Assembly (NCBI GenBank): GCA_905221605.1
Contig: CAJNDS010002300.1
Location: 335,441-399,440, forward strand
Origin: Symbiodinium natans
Lineage: Eukaryota > Sar > Dinophyceae > Suessiales > Symbiodiniaceae
DNA length: 64,000 bases
Direction: 5' to 3'
Part shown: one piece after another, positions 33,076-44,526 of the stretch
How positions within the stretch are numbered: the stretch's first letter is position 1
Layout of the letters: each line of letters opens with the position of its first letter
The notes under the pieces: model-generated
Told to the model about the DNA's origin: nothing
What the model saw: only the letters and a program-made list of their open reading frames with translations
The model's database searches: none
Made by a program: the position numbers and the translations under genes

Positions 33076-34074
33076 AATGTGCATGTGCACTGGCAGTCGG
33101 TTACCCATGCCCGGCCAGGGTTGGAGCAGAGGCCCAACCCAAGGCCTTTAGATAAGACTTTCAGAAAGTCCTCGGTGAGCTTCTTCTCTGGGCTTGCGCA
33201 GACTGTAGTCAAGGACAAGCTAGTTACGACCTCAGCAGGAGAATTCACCGGAAAGCTATTGTCATCGCTAAGGTTGTCTTTGCCAATACTACTTAGTACT
33301 TACTACCCTTGCCCAGTTGCCCAAGAAACCCAAGCACCCAACACTGCGAAGCTAAAAATCCCTTGGTGTGGAGGAGCCCGCCAAGGCTGCTCCTGCTCCG
33401 GTGGGGGACTTGGTTGTTGGGAAATTTTGTGACGTTCTCGCCAATCCATGCTCGCACGCCCCGACTTTCTGCAAGAGACAAGGCCACGGAGCTCACGGCA
33501 AAAGTCGGAGCTGCACAAGAAGACGACGCAGAGGCTGGGCCCTAGGTGACCACCACAAATTGGTATTAACCACCTTGACAAAGACCAAGAAGACCAAATG
33601 ATGTTTGGCAGCCAGGACGATTCGCTGCTTTGTGGTGACCAGGCAAGCCCGGGCGAAAACTGCGCACACAGGGTTTATCGGAAGGTTTTAGCCGGGTTTG
33701 GCTGGTCTTAGCAGGGTTTAGCAGGATTTCAGGTTTGGGTTGTTTGGGTCGTCGAAGCTCGAAACCACAGCCCCTGCTGACTGCCCCCTTCTTCGGAATT
33801 GACCCGGACCCTTGCCTCCCTAAGCAGCGCTAGGCTCGAATGCTTGAAGGTAGCTACGTCTGCACCCATACCCCAGAGCACTTTGCCTGGAGCCAAAGCA
33901 GGAAGATTTCCAATATGTGTGGCGTCTTGCGCACGAACCGCTCGACAGCCGCTCTAACCCGAACAGTCTGGGCACGTCCTCACAACTGGCCGCAGGAAGA
34001 TGCACAGCGACCGCCTGGCGCTGGATGCAAGAAAACTTGAGTGCAGTTGAAAGGGGCTTACATTTGTCGCGGTA
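33076..34074. other. Unique sequence, no supported gene
   Basis: Overlapping frames of 60-117 codons in several phases; no motif seen. Confidence 0.45.
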
Positions 34075-34200
34075 ACCCTAAACCCTAAACCCTAACCCCC
34101 TAAACCCCTAAACCCCTAAACCCCTAAACCCCTAAACCCCTAAACCCTAAACCCTAAACCCTAAAACCCTAAACCCTAAACCCTAAACCCTAAACCCTAA
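34075..34200 (+). repeat. Telomere array with CCCCTAAA octamer block
   Basis: Positions 34,096-34,143 are about six CCCCTAAA octamers, flanked by CCCTAAA heptamers. Confidence 0.96.
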
Positions 34201-34322
34201 AAGCTTTGGTGGGCAAACTTCTGAAGTCGTACAAGCCTTTGAACGGATGCCAGCTGCACCCAGGGCCTTGGCAGCTCAACCGACCCAATGGATCAAATCC
34301 CTGAAAGACAGGAGAATTTGTT

Positions 34323-34423
34323 GGGGGTGATTTACGAAAACAAGGGACCCCTCATTCCCAAATAGCAGGATTCCATAAGGACCCCAGGGTACCACCCTAA
34401 CTTCGTCGGAACCCCCCCCCCCC
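34323..34423. mobile_element. Foldback/MITE-like element, family 3, copy 4
   Basis: The left arm is GGGGGTGATTTACGAAAACA, then AGGGACCCC, the core CCAAATAGCAGGATTCC, and the right arm CTAACTTCGTCGGAACCCCC. The AGGGACCCC segment is uninterrupted here; in copy 5 it is split by telomere repeats. Confidence 0.75.
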
Positions 34424-34625
34424 CCTATTTGGGGGGGTTCAAGGAAGGGAACTTAGCAGACCTTTGGCCCCCCCCCCCCCCCCCCCCTAAACCCTAAACC
34501 CTAAACCCTAAACGCCTAAACCCTAAACCCTAAACCCTAAACCCTAAACCCTAAACCCTAAACCCTAAACCCTAAACCCTAAACCCTAAACCCTAAACCC
34601 TAAACCCTAAACCCTAAACCCTAAA
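34411..34625 (+). repeat. C tracts followed by telomere array
   Basis: C runs at 34,411-34,424 and 34,469-34,487. The second passes directly into about 19 CCCTAAA units (34,485-34,625), one of which is CGCCTAAA. Confidence 0.96.
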
Positions 34626-34759
34626 CAATAAACCCCCCTCTTCCCTTTTCCCCACCCCCCCCTTTCCACCCCGCCCTTTCCCCCGGCGCAGGTCCTCATG
34701 GGAGCCGTGGCCTGCCGCCTGGTCATGTTGGACAAGCCGCAGGCTCACGTTTTTCGAGG

Positions 34760-35232
34760 AACCCATAGATAGAATCTTGGAACCCGTAGATAGAATGCTT
34801 GAAAACCCATACATAGACTTCTTGGGGGCGTCTTGGCGTCCGTTTAGGGTGGTCCCAAACCTTCAAAAGCCTCTTGCGGGCGTGTTTTGGTTCGTACTTC
34901 CAAGACCTGTTGACGGTTGAGGGAATGGAGGACAACATGGGCGCTCTTGATGCGACCGCCACCGTAGATAGAATATCGTCTTCTGGCTGGATTTAGGCTT
35001 CTAGGGCTTCAGCGTTCCGGTTGTGGGGCTATATACGGTTTTGGTCAGAATCTTAAGGATGTCCTAACTTTTATTGCGCCCTCCCCCGAAGGAGAGCACC
35101 TCCAACCCCTGCGGGAACCCATAGATGGAATAGTTAACCCCGGCCCCCCAGGGCGCCTTTTCGCCCTAAACTCTTAGGCCGATGTTCTATCTATCCTTTC
35201 GGGGTTATTGATGTTCTATCGATCGTTTCGGA
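34760..35232. repeat. Dispersed AACCCATAGATAGAAT motif, direct and inverted
   Basis: Direct copies at about 34,760, 34,781, 34,804, 34,961 and 35,116. Inverted copies (GATGTTCTATCTATC) lie at 35,181 and 35,209. Spacing is irregular, and the arrangement can form a large imperfect foldback. Confidence 0.65.
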
Positions 35233-35272
35233 AAGGGGGTTGTTGTATTTTCGGACTTTCAAAAGCTCTATG

Positions 35273-35274
35273 TA

Positions 35275-35311
<37 letters not shown>
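35273..35311. repeat. (TA)n microsatellite
   Basis: About 19 TA dinucleotides with one TG interruption. Confidence 0.93.
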
Positions 35312-35594
35312 CTTATTTATACACTCTGTACTAAGGCTTAATTCAGAATCTAAAGCGATAATATGTCGTTTTTCTGCGTAAGGGACAGGGGCCCAGGAAA
35401 TCTGATACAAAAGGAACCCGCAATGCGTGTGGAAGCTTCATCCGCCCAAGCTCAACAGTTGTGGCTGCAAACCACTACCCCAAACACAAGACACGGCCCA
35501 AATTTCCCTTGCTGGCCATCTCTGCTGTTAGCGACACTCCCCCCTCAAGCTTGTCGTATTCTCAAGCCAGCAGTGCGGAGCCATGTTCTGAAGA

Positions 35595-35657
35595 CCCTAA
35601 ACCCTAAACCCTAAACCCTAAACCCTAAACCCTAAACCCTAAACCCTAAACCCTAAA
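35595..35657 (+). repeat. Telomere array, CCCTAAA on +
   Basis: Nine perfect units. Confidence 0.97.
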
Positions 35658-37148
35658 GTGCAGCGTTTTCAGAAACCCAGCGGCAGCGCACAGCTTGATG
35701 CGCCTCCATGCGTCTGGCCAGGAACAGCCGAAGTCACCAAGCTCCTTGGCGCCATTGCTCGCCATGATCGGCGTCCTCGGTCTCCGGGCGACGGGTGCCC
35801 AAACCCGACTCTACAATGTTTGTTGTTCAGGGTGGCTCAATGCGCAGGCTTCCTTGGTACTTGGTACTTGTACGGCATGTTCTGCAGAAGGCCTGGTGGA
35901 TTCGGGCATTCAGGGCTCGCTCCGGCCCGTACCGCAGAAATGGGATACCTTGGATTCGTTCTGTGGCCAGTCCTTGCATACTGCAATAGACCCTTTCTTG
36001 ACACTGGTTCCCATTATCAATCACAGGGTGCTGTTGGTGTCGGGACTCTCTGGGTGCTGATGCCCATTCGTGACCTGTTAGCTGTCGTCTTGGAGTGTCT
36101 GGCGAGGGCATGAGCTGGCCTCTCAAGGCCTGCGTTCAATTAAGCCCAGGTTCCTTCTGCGAGCCTCGGGTTGCCTCAGTTTGCCGGAACGCGGAATTTG
36201 AAGGCTTTTTTGAGGTTCCGAAGCCCCACAGCACCGAAAGCACCCCAACCACAGCCCAGTCACAAGGGCTTAGGTGACAACGTCATTGCGCAGCTATGTT
36301 TGGGATGTTCCCCCTTTTTCTAAAGTCCTTAATAGGGATTATATGGGATTATAATAGGGGGTACTAGAATCCCTAGGAAGGAGCCGTCAGTATCTCCCAA
36401 AATCTATGTTCTCTTGTCCGCGGCCCCACGAGCCATGCCGCCGGTCTTCTACAAGAGGGGCTGGGTGGCCGGGCACTCAGCGGCTCACGACCGGGCTTCG
36501 GGTCTCAGACGGCCTTTCGAGTTATAAGAGTTTGCGGTTCTAGGCCGCCAGGGTCTTTCGGGAATGGCTCTGGATCAACGGATGCATGGATGCATGGATG
36601 TGAGGTCAGTGTCGGCTGCTCAAGCCTCTGGCCAGTAATGTTCTACCTGCCTTATTCTTCCCCCCCCCCTGAACAATCGAAGCTGATTTTGTGTCTCTTT
36701 AAGCGGTCGGGCGAGTTCAGAACATTTGTACAGGGATGAGGCTGTATGAGTTTAAAAGGGACCGCGAGGCCCGGCAATTGATTTGAAAGGCCACCCGGAA
36801 GACTTGACTTAATTGCGGACCCCGCTCTGAGCCCCAAACAGTCACACGCTCCTGAATAGCACGGCAAACTTGAGTGTTGGTGTTGTTGTGGTTGCTGTCT
36901 TTGCTGGGTTGTTCGGTTGTTGTATTGTTGGCTTCTTCCTTCCTTCGTTAGTTTTTTTTTCTTTTTCCGTTTCTTCACTTGCTCGTTCGTTTGTTTTTTT
37001 CGGCTGCGTGTTTGTCGGTTTGTTTCTCTTGCTACTGATGCCCGGAGTCATGTGGGCGACTCGTGCGAGCGATTCATCGGGCGGCCTCATTCGGGGTTCG
37101 TCCCGAAGTCCCGAAAGCCTCACATCCAAGCCAACAAACTCCAGCTAG
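35658..37148. other. Unique sequence with a family 2 element remnant, no supported gene
   Basis: The largest frame is plus 35,658-36,113 (151 codons), overlapped by three others. Positions 36,870-37,020 are T/G-rich low complexity. Confidence 0.45.
36302..36395. mobile_element. Foldback element, family 2, decayed copy
   Basis: The left end GGGATGTTCCCCCTTTTTCT and the interior AATAGGGATTATA and TAGAATCCCTA match the 39,806 copy. The right terminal repeat has decayed beyond recognition. Confidence 0.6.
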
Positions 37149-37315
37149 CCCCAAACCCTAAACCCTAAACCCCAAACCCTAAACCCTAAACCCCAAACCC
37201 TAAACCCTAAACCCCAAACCCCAAACCCCAAACCCCAAAGCCCAAACCCCAACCCCTAAACCCTAAACCCTAAACCCTAAACCCTAAACCCTAAACCCTA
37301 AACCCTAAACCCTGA
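37149..37315 (+). repeat. Telomere-like array, CCCTAAA/CCCCAAA on +
   Basis: About 24 units. The left part alternates CCCCAAA with CCCTAAA and the right part is pure CCCTAAA. Confidence 0.96.
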
Positions 37316-37409
37316 ACAGGCGGATGCGCCATCAGGGGTGCTGCAGAGCGCATTGGACAGGGCCGGCGCGGCCCCTTGCCTTGAGCAGCCAGACATTGAG
37401 AACACAAAT

Positions 37410-37634
37410 GGGGGGTTTTACGACAACAGGGTTTAGGGTTTAGGGTTTAGGGTTTAGGGTTTAGGGACCCCTACTCTACACCCCCAAGTAGTAGGATCCC
37501 CCTTATTATACATAAGGTCCCGCTAGCAATAAGGCCCCCTTCGTAAGGTCCCCGTTTGAATAAGGCCCCCTTATACTCCCCATCAAGGTCCCCCATATAA
37601 TCAGGCCCCCCCATCAGGTACCGCCTAAAACCCC
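37410..37634. mobile_element. Foldback element, family 3, copy 5, with telomere repeats inside
   Basis: The left arm GGGGGTTTTACGACAACAGGG is followed by a TTTAGGG array (37,428-37,466), then GACCCCTACTC and AAGTAGTAGGATCCCC. The right part is expanded with AAGGTCCC and AAGGCCCCC repeats and ends TAAAACCCC, where the next telomere-like array begins. Confidence 0.7.
37428..37466 (-). repeat. Telomere array inserted in a foldback element
   Basis: Five to six TTTAGGG units sit at the AGGG of the element's CAAGGGACCCC segment (uninterrupted at 34,344). Confidence 0.93.
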
Positions 37635-37727
37635 AAACCCGAAACCTTAAACCCTAAACCCTTGAAACCCGAAACCCGAAACCCTAAACCCTAAACCCCA
37701 AACCCTAAACCCTAAACCCTAAACCCA
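37625..37727 (+). repeat. Degenerate telomere-like array, C-rich on +
   Basis: About 15 units with CCCGAAA and CCCTTGAAA variants. It starts at the TAAAACCCC end of the foldback element. Confidence 0.94.
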
Positions 37728-37849
37728 AATTGAGACTGTTTGGGAAACGCAGATCCGAGGCTCCAGGAGAGGCCTCATTGGGCGAGATCCAGGACGATGA
37801 GGCTGGACTAGCTCTTCGGGGTCTTGAGCATTTGTCTACAAAGCTCCTG

Positions 37850-37957
37850 GGTTTTGGGTCTAGGGTTTAGGGTTTAGCGTCTAGGGTCTAGGGTCTAGGG
37901 TCTAGGGTCTAGGGTCTAGGGTCTAGGGTTTAGGGTTTAGGGTTTAGGGTTTAGGGC
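37850..37957 (-). repeat. Telomere-like array with GGGTCTA block
   Basis: Eight GGGTCTA units (37,880-37,927) are flanked by GGGTTTA units, the plus-strand counterpart of the CCCTAGA block at 4532. Confidence 0.96.
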
Positions 37958-38386
37958 CTAACGAGTTTAGGAGTATGGTTGGGGTCAGGGCTTGGTCTTG
38001 CGTCAGGATCTCCCGTCAACCTGCCAAGCTCGGACCATGCTTAAATCACCCAACCGCGCGGAGGGTCTGCCCTGCTGGCGTCGTGATGGTGGCAACTGGG
38101 TCAGGCTCCAAGAAAGCTGCAGGCATGTCCTTTTGTGGGGGTTTCGTTGGGAATAGGGACGGGGCTCCAACAGCCACCAGGCTAGCCCCTAGGGCCCCAT
38201 GGGATCTGGGCGTTTTGGGGGTTTCTGAGAAGTACTAGCTTCAATCTTCAATGGATACACTTGTTCCGAGTTCCGGAACCTGTGTCCTTCAAAGCCTGCT
38301 GCCATTGACTCGCAGCATCCCCAGATCCCTCAACTTAAGCCGCTGAGCTTAGCTCGGAGCATTCTCAGAGCCTTTTTTGAGTCTCA

Positions 38387-38424
38387 ACCCTAAACCCTAA
38401 ACCTTAAACCCTAAACCCTAAACT
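38387..38424 (+). repeat. Short telomere array, CCCTAAA on +
   Basis: Five units with one CCTTAAA. Confidence 0.94.
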
Positions 38425-38538
38425 CAGGTTCTGGCACTCCAGAACATCCCCGATCCTGGCGTCGTGCAGGTCGATGCCTCCGAAGAGGCAAGTGGACGAG
38501 TCGGTGTCAATTTGCGTCCGACAAGATCTGATGCCCCG

Positions 38539-38624
38539 GTTTAGGGTTTAGGGTTTAGGGTTTAGGGTTTAGGGTTTAGGGTTTAGGGTTTAGGGTTTAG
38601 GGTTTAGGGTTTAGGGCTTAGGGT
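38539..38624 (-). repeat. Telomere array, TTTAGGG on +
   Basis: Twelve units, one terminal CTTAGGG. Confidence 0.97.
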
Positions 38625-39805
38625 ACCACTAGGAGCCTTCACCTGCTAATACTCGCTACGAATGAGGCCATGCTTGGAAGGCCACCCTGCCAGCATCCCG
38701 GGTTCAAACTTCAATTAAGCTGGAAGTCTTCCTGTGCCCTGAATGGCCTTGAGCCGAACCTTCAAGGACCTACGTCCCATCAAGCCCCTAACCGCAAAAT
38801 TCACCTACACGCCTGTTGGAGAACTCTGGAGGCTCTGCGCTTGATTTTGGATGGCGCTGCCCTGGAAATGCCCTGGCCACGCCCCGTGACGCGCTGCGAG
38901 GTGTGGCGGTGTGGCGCGTTTAAAGACTTAACACCTTATATCAAGAAGGGTACCCCCCCAATTTGTCGGAGATTTCAGAGGGTCGGGCTCGCGGAGCCCA
39001 GGATTGGGATGTCGGTGCTCGCGAGCTGCGTGCGGCCCGTTTCCTGACTTTGGGGCTTGAATCTTGGGTTAGGTTAAATATTGAATGAAACCTTGAGGCC
39101 TTAAGGCCCCTGCAGATAGATACGATGTGGAAAGGAGTTTGCCTGGGCTCCAAAGAGCTCCAATGCAGAGTCAAGCGGCGTTATCAGAGACGTCGCCAAG
39201 GACGACAGCAGCGGCTGAAGCAGCACCAAGTACCCCCTCAGTTTTATTTGCCTTGCTACAATGTCACAAGCAAGGGATTTTCCCAGCAGGTGGACAGCCT
39301 GGAGGCAAAGTTCTCCAAGAAGAAGTGCGAGCTGCCGCATCCCTGGTTTCAGAGTTGAAGGTTTGCAGCTTAGCTTCCCGGGCCTTGTTAAGCTGTGGCT
39401 TAAGGACGCCTATATAAGGGTTGCTGGTTCGGGGTGTAAAGTATGACAGTGGAGCCTGACCTCTGACAGCGTGATGGCGATGAGGAATATCTGATGCCCA
39501 CAAGTTCATAAACCGCCTGGATTGTCACACGAGGCCACGGCATGCAAACATCATAGAATCACAGCCATGAGGGCTTCACGATGCAATGTACACGCGCATA
39601 GGCGCTCTGGGTAAGGAACTCAGTGCTCACCAGCACAGTAACTGTAAATGTTGGTGGGAGCCACCGGGACGACTGAACGTGGCCGAGCCCAAACTTAGAA
39701 TCTGGCTTTCCTAAACCTCAGCATGCTCCAATCCTAAACCACCCAGCCTTCACACCACAACCCTGAACCCCCCCCCCCTCCCCCGCACCTCGAAACCCAT
39801 AGTTT
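38625..39805. other. Unique sequence, no supported gene
   Basis: The longest frame is plus 38,670-39,047 (125 codons), unrecognised. A C run lies at 39,770-39,783. Confidence 0.45.
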
Positions 39806-39901
39806 GGGATGTTCCCCCTGAAACTAGCAGTCTATAATAGGGATGATAGTCGGGGTATTAGAATCCCTATGACGGACTGTCTGTATAAGGGGGAACATCC
39901 C
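39806..39901. mobile_element. Foldback/MITE-like element, family 2, intact copy
   Basis: The termini GGGATGTTCCCCCTGAAACT and AAGGGGGAACATCCC are inverted repeats. The arms continue imperfectly (CAGTCTATAATAGGGAT against ATCCCTATGACGGACTG) for about 40 bp. At 96 bp it is the reference copy for 10,821 and 36,302. Confidence 0.8.
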
Positions 39902-39976
39902 ACACACAGGCGTTCATACCAGCCCTGGCTCTGTCAGGGTCCTTTGGGCGCTGTTGAGAACAGACGTATGCATGAA

Positions 39977-40115
39977 CAAGTCGAGGCTCCTTCCTTAGGG
40001 TTTAGGGTTTAGGGTTTAGGGTTTAGGGTTTAGGGTTTAGGGTTTAGGGTTTAGGGTTTAGGGTTTAGGGTTTAGGGTTTAGGGTTCCTTATCAAGTCTA
40101 GGCTCCTTCCTTAGG
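39977..40115 (+). repeat. 23-bp direct duplication flanking a telomere array
   Basis: CAAGTC(G/T)AGGCTCCTTCC followed by TTAGG occurs at 39,977-39,999 and 40,093-40,115 with one mismatch. Between them is a TTTAGGG array plus six bases. This is the second case, after 14,360, of unique-sequence duplication around a telomere tract. Confidence 0.9.
39996..40086 (-). repeat. Telomere array, TTTAGGG on +
   Basis: Thirteen perfect units; the first shares its AGGG with the flanking duplicate. Confidence 0.98.
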
Positions 40116-40619
40116 TCTGAAGGAACAGTTCGTAGAGGCAGGGTGCAAGCCTGAGCATGTAGCTGCGGTGTGCTTCGGGAGTCTCCGGTTCGCGGCCTCG
40201 ATCCGGCCTTGAGGGTATGAGGTTTCCGGCCATGGAAGCCTGGCAGCTCGCGAACGCGTGCTTCTTCGCCCAAGCCTCAGGACGCGACCAAAAACCTAAG
40301 CCCCCTAAACCACCAGACCCTACTGTGGTAAGAGTGTCAGCCGACTTCGGACCCAACGCATACAAAATCCTCGTTTAGCATCGTCTTACCTGCGGCCCAA
40401 CCGAATAAAGACACAGGAAGCCTCATCCAATGTCCAAGTGGTTCCCGCCCATGCAAGAATGAGGTGTGTTTTTTTCTCTTCTTCTAACGTCTTCCTTCTG
40501 TAGCTTCTGCTTGTTGCCAGCATACATTGAGGCTGGAAATGTCCTCGCAGTTCGCAGCATTCCACGGCTGGACGCCTCACAGAACACCATGCTGCTTGGC
40601 AAGATAAGTAATTGGAATC

Positions 40620-40688
40620 CTAGGGTTCAGGGTTTCGGGTTTAGGATTTAGGGTTTAGGGTTTAGGATTTAGGGTTTGGGGTTTAGGG
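40620..40688 (-). repeat. Degenerate telomere-like array, TTTAGGG on +
   Basis: About ten units with TTTAGGA, TTTCGGG and TTTGGGG variants. Confidence 0.94.
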
Positions 40689-43487
40689 ATGTCTCCGTCC
40701 GTAGGATGTCCAGTATCAACTCCGACGAGAGCGGCTCACGGCTAGACACGCTCCAGCAGTGGAGTTTCATCCGTGCTGGAGCAAAATGAGCAAACCGCCC
40801 TTAAACCTGGAATCCTCAAGCTGGCTCTTGGGTAAACGGAATTCTGCTGCAGCATTCTGCATGCTTGTGTTGAATATTTGCCAGCTAAATGAGCAAGGGC
40901 TGGTCGAGACATGTGCTGACCTCGAAGCAGCATCCAGAATGCACTCAATGCCTGTGTGCCATCAACGTCTCATATGTGATTGAGCCTGCCATGCAGGTTG
41001 CTAGCTGTAGAACTTGCCAGGTCGCATTGTCTCACGTGGCTCAGAGTATATAGCCAGTCCCCTTTGTTGCCTTGGCTTGTGGGGCTGTTGGAATTAGGGC
41101 TTGTGGATTGATGGCGGTTCTGCATACATGCAACACGGAACCGAGGCTCATGCCGCTTCTTGGCTGATCCAGCAGGGCTCCAGTCGTTCTTCAGGCGCCC
41201 AGGATCGGATATGAAATTCTACCAGCGTACTGGGGAGTACACAGTGATGGTGTTTATTTTTTTGTTGGGAGTACTTAGTGGCGGTGTTTGAATGTCTGTT
41301 GATAAAGACGTCCAGAAATCTCCCCCCCCCCCCCCCCGGTGATGTCAGAGATTTACAACAACTTCAGCAGGTTTCAATCCAGTTTTGACACCGCTTCCCC
41401 CAAACCCAGTAGGAAATTGCAGAGCCCCAGGCTGGCCTGGAAGTGAAGGGGTGCACTCTGGGGCAAGTAGCAAGTAGTTGCTGAGACTGTTTACGCTTAG
41501 CCCTGGTTCCTGCGACTCTTCGAGCTACACGAGTTTTTTTGGCCTGGCGATATGTTACGTTGGAGGCGAGAAGAGAACATCCGGAGGATTCGGCAAGTTT
41601 CGTTCCCGACGGGATGACCTCACCCGGACCTGAACACCTGAACCAGTCCTGCAAGTGGGCAGTTGCCCCTGTTTTTGCTGTTGGCTTTTTGTTTGTTGGC
41701 CTTGGGCCAGAGACACAACAGCCTACCGCGCAGAGCATGACACACTTTGAGCTTACGGGCGTTGCAACCTTCAGTCCCTACTGAATTATTCTGTCGTTGG
41801 CTATATGTAAAGTGTAAACTTTCCCCGTTGTGCAGCCATGCTTGGGACTGGCATTCCACTAGTTTGTACTTCTCAGCCTGCTGGTTCACACCGGCACTTA
41901 GACATTGCACCACTCGTACACCCGTTGCGTAAGCACTAAACTAAACCCAAGCAGAATAGGACAAACAGCTGGCTATGTGTGTTTGCAGGCAGTACCGTCG
42001 ACATACGACCCAAGTAGCCACAATTCAGGCAGTTCTGTTCAATGCTTCATGGCGGCTTTAGACCAAGTCACCCAGTGTCCAAGACTCTAGACCATTGTGA
42101 TGCACTGTGATGCCTTGAGGAATTCGCGATGTAGGATTCAAATTAGTGATGGCGCCTGACTGACCCCTGCACGCTGTGCAAAGCAAAGGCTGAACTATCT
42201 TACGTGGCCGCCTCGGCATCCTTGGCAGGCTTCGGCCGAAGAAGGCGGTTGGAGGTCCGGGGTGGTTGTGACGAGCTACCAGCAGCCGCTTCACAACTCG
42301 CTGCCCGTGAAGCGCAGGAGGATGGTAGGACTCTCAACGCTATGCCTCGTTTGCCCCAAGGCCTGCGCCATACGCCTTCGCCATTTGGGGCGTGATCTAC
42401 CTTTCGGCTGCTGGGCCGTTCAGATCTAGCGTAGGATTTCGGATTCAATATGTAAGATGGGGGCTTGAGGGTTTCAGGTAGCGCCAGTTGCAGGCACTGT
42501 GCTCCGTTTCTCCCGCATGCGTAGCAGAAGGGTTCTCGTTTGAAGTGTCCAGGTTGCACGGGTCCAGGAGGTTGCCCGACATCGTCCGCTTTGAGTTCGC
42601 CAGTGTTCGAAAGCATCCGAACGCGTTTGAAAGCGTTCGCGTGTGTCGCGCATCGGCTATCCCTTTGGCTGTCGTCACTGTTGGGGGTTGATGCTTGAAA
42701 AGTGTCGAGACAGTCACGAGGATCAGGCAGGCGGGACACGCCATCCTCGTATCTGTCGTGACTGTTGGACCACGGTTTTATGTGGACGCCTGAAAAGTGT
42801 CGACAGTCACGAGGTCACGTGGGTGAGGGGTGCACCATCCTCGTAGCTGTCGTCACTCTCGAAGTCTCGGTTTGTTGTTCACGTCTTAAAAGGCACGTGG
42901 GGTGCACCATCCTCGTAATTGTCGTGGCTTTTGAAGCCTCGTTTGTTGTTCGCGTCTCAAACGACCTGAACCGGCACTTCATTTGCATGGGCGCCGCCAG
43001 CTTTTGTGTAGCACGGTTGGTACGAACATGATAGAACTCACGGAAACCCGAGCCTTGCATCGGCAAAGAACTGTCTTGAATCACACAAAGCAACTTGCGC
43101 ATGTAATGAGCCATCTTTGAATACATCACCGGGACGAAAGTCTCGACATGCCCAGATTCTTCTCACTAGCATACTCTTGTGCCGCGGAGACGCGGAGGGG
43201 ACCCAAGGGCCATTTTACATATCATCCGCGTAACAGTCATCACCGCAACGCCAAACAGAGCTCCAAAGTGAACGCCCTACGTGTCTCATCGCACTTTTGG
43301 GACGCGAACAACAAACGAAGCTCAAGAAGCGGCGCGCGTGACGAAGATCATCAACGGCTAGAGGGGTAGATTCTGTCATGGAGTCAGGGAGACTTTTGTC
43401 AAGTTCTCCCACCTTGGTCGACGGCTGCAAGAAGCGCTATGTTAGCTTCAGATGTGTCTTTCTGCTGCACCTTGGTGAGACTTTTTC
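40689..43487. other. Unique sequence, no supported gene
   Basis: The longest stretch in the left half without a telomere array. Frames reach 179 codons (minus, 42,200-42,739) but overlap others and show no family. It contains the CACCATCCTCGT repeat cluster (42,640-43,345) and a C run at 41,321-41,337. Confidence 0.45.
42640..43345. repeat. Diverged ~95-bp repeat cluster, direct and inverted
   Basis: Direct copies share CACCATCCTCGTA(G/A)(C/T)TGTCGT and CTCG(G)TTTGTTGTTC(A/G)CGTCT (42,740, 42,830 and 42,905). An inverted copy carries GACGCGAACAACAAACGAAG at 43,299-43,318. AAAAGTGTCGA...CAGTCACGAGG is also duplicated at 42,697 and 42,794. Confidence 0.7.
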
Positions 43488-43661
43488 CTAAACCCTTAAC
43501 CCTAAACCCTAAACCCTAAACCCTAAACCCTAAACCCTAAACCCTAAACCCTAAACCCTAAACCCTAAACCCTAAACCCTAAACCCTTAACCCTTAACCC
43601 TTAACCCTTAACCCTTAACCCTTAACCCTTAAACCCTAAACCCTAAACCCTAAACCCTAAA
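43488..43661 (+). repeat. Telomere array with CCCTTAA block
   Basis: About 25 units. Seven CCCTTAA units at 43,583-43,631 are flanked by CCCTAAA. Confidence 0.97.
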
Positions 43662-43865
43662 TACATGCGGGTGTGGGCAAAGGCCCTAACCGTAGCTCAG
43701 CCCAAGGAGCTCTTCTTCACCATCTGGCAGCTCTGCCAGGGTGCTTCTGGGCGGGCGCCTTGTCACCATGGACGGCAAGGTCTGTAGGATTTAGGGTGGA
43801 GAGATATGTGGGTTTGTTCGTTTTTTTGGGGGGCTCGGGTTTAAGAAGGGCACACAGGTTGCACA

Positions 43866-44010
43866 CGCGCGAAACATACCCCGAAGCATACCCCGAAACA
43901 TCCCCCCGAAACATACCCGCAAAACATTCCCCTGAAATTGCCGGTAACGTAGCTTATGATGCCCCGAACATACCCCCGAAACATACCCCGAAACATACCC
44001 TGATCCCAAC
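43866..44010 (+). repeat. CCCCGAAACATA minisatellite
   Basis: Imperfect 13-14-bp units (CCCCGAAACATA, CCCCCGAAACATAC, CCCGCAAAACATTC) in two blocks, followed at 44,020-44,049 by a ~30-bp C run. Confidence 0.85.
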
Positions 44011-44020
44011 ACCTGTCGTT

Positions 44021-44052
<32 letters not shown>

Positions 44053-44526
44053 AATTGTCGAACGCAGTTCTATGGCCTTCAGATTTGGGATTAGGACGTA
44101 GGGCTCATGCATGCACTCCCGAAGCTGTATGTATTTCTCTTTCAAGGGAACTCAGGAAGCTGCCTTTAGCGGCGTCATGTTTCATCCAGAGCGATGTTGA
44201 CTAGTGAGGCAACACAAACCGTTTGGGCACGTGTATGGGACCCCGAAATCGCTGACCTTCTTCGTGATTCCCGTGGGTTTGGGCTCTCGCCCATGGGCTG
44301 TGCTTACTGCAAATTGCGTGCGAATTCTGACCCTTCCGTCGGTGTTACTTCATAGCCGGCCAAAAGACCCTCACTATCGGTTTGGGCCATGCTGGTTTGC
44401 AGTTTGTAGTGCTGCGAATAGCGTTCTCGCTTCGTGTGCATTCTCTTGGATTGACCTTGGAGTGCTTTAAGGGTCGTTTTGGAGTGTTTTGGGGCTCATA
44501 GTGGTCTTGGGGTGTTCTAAACTCGA

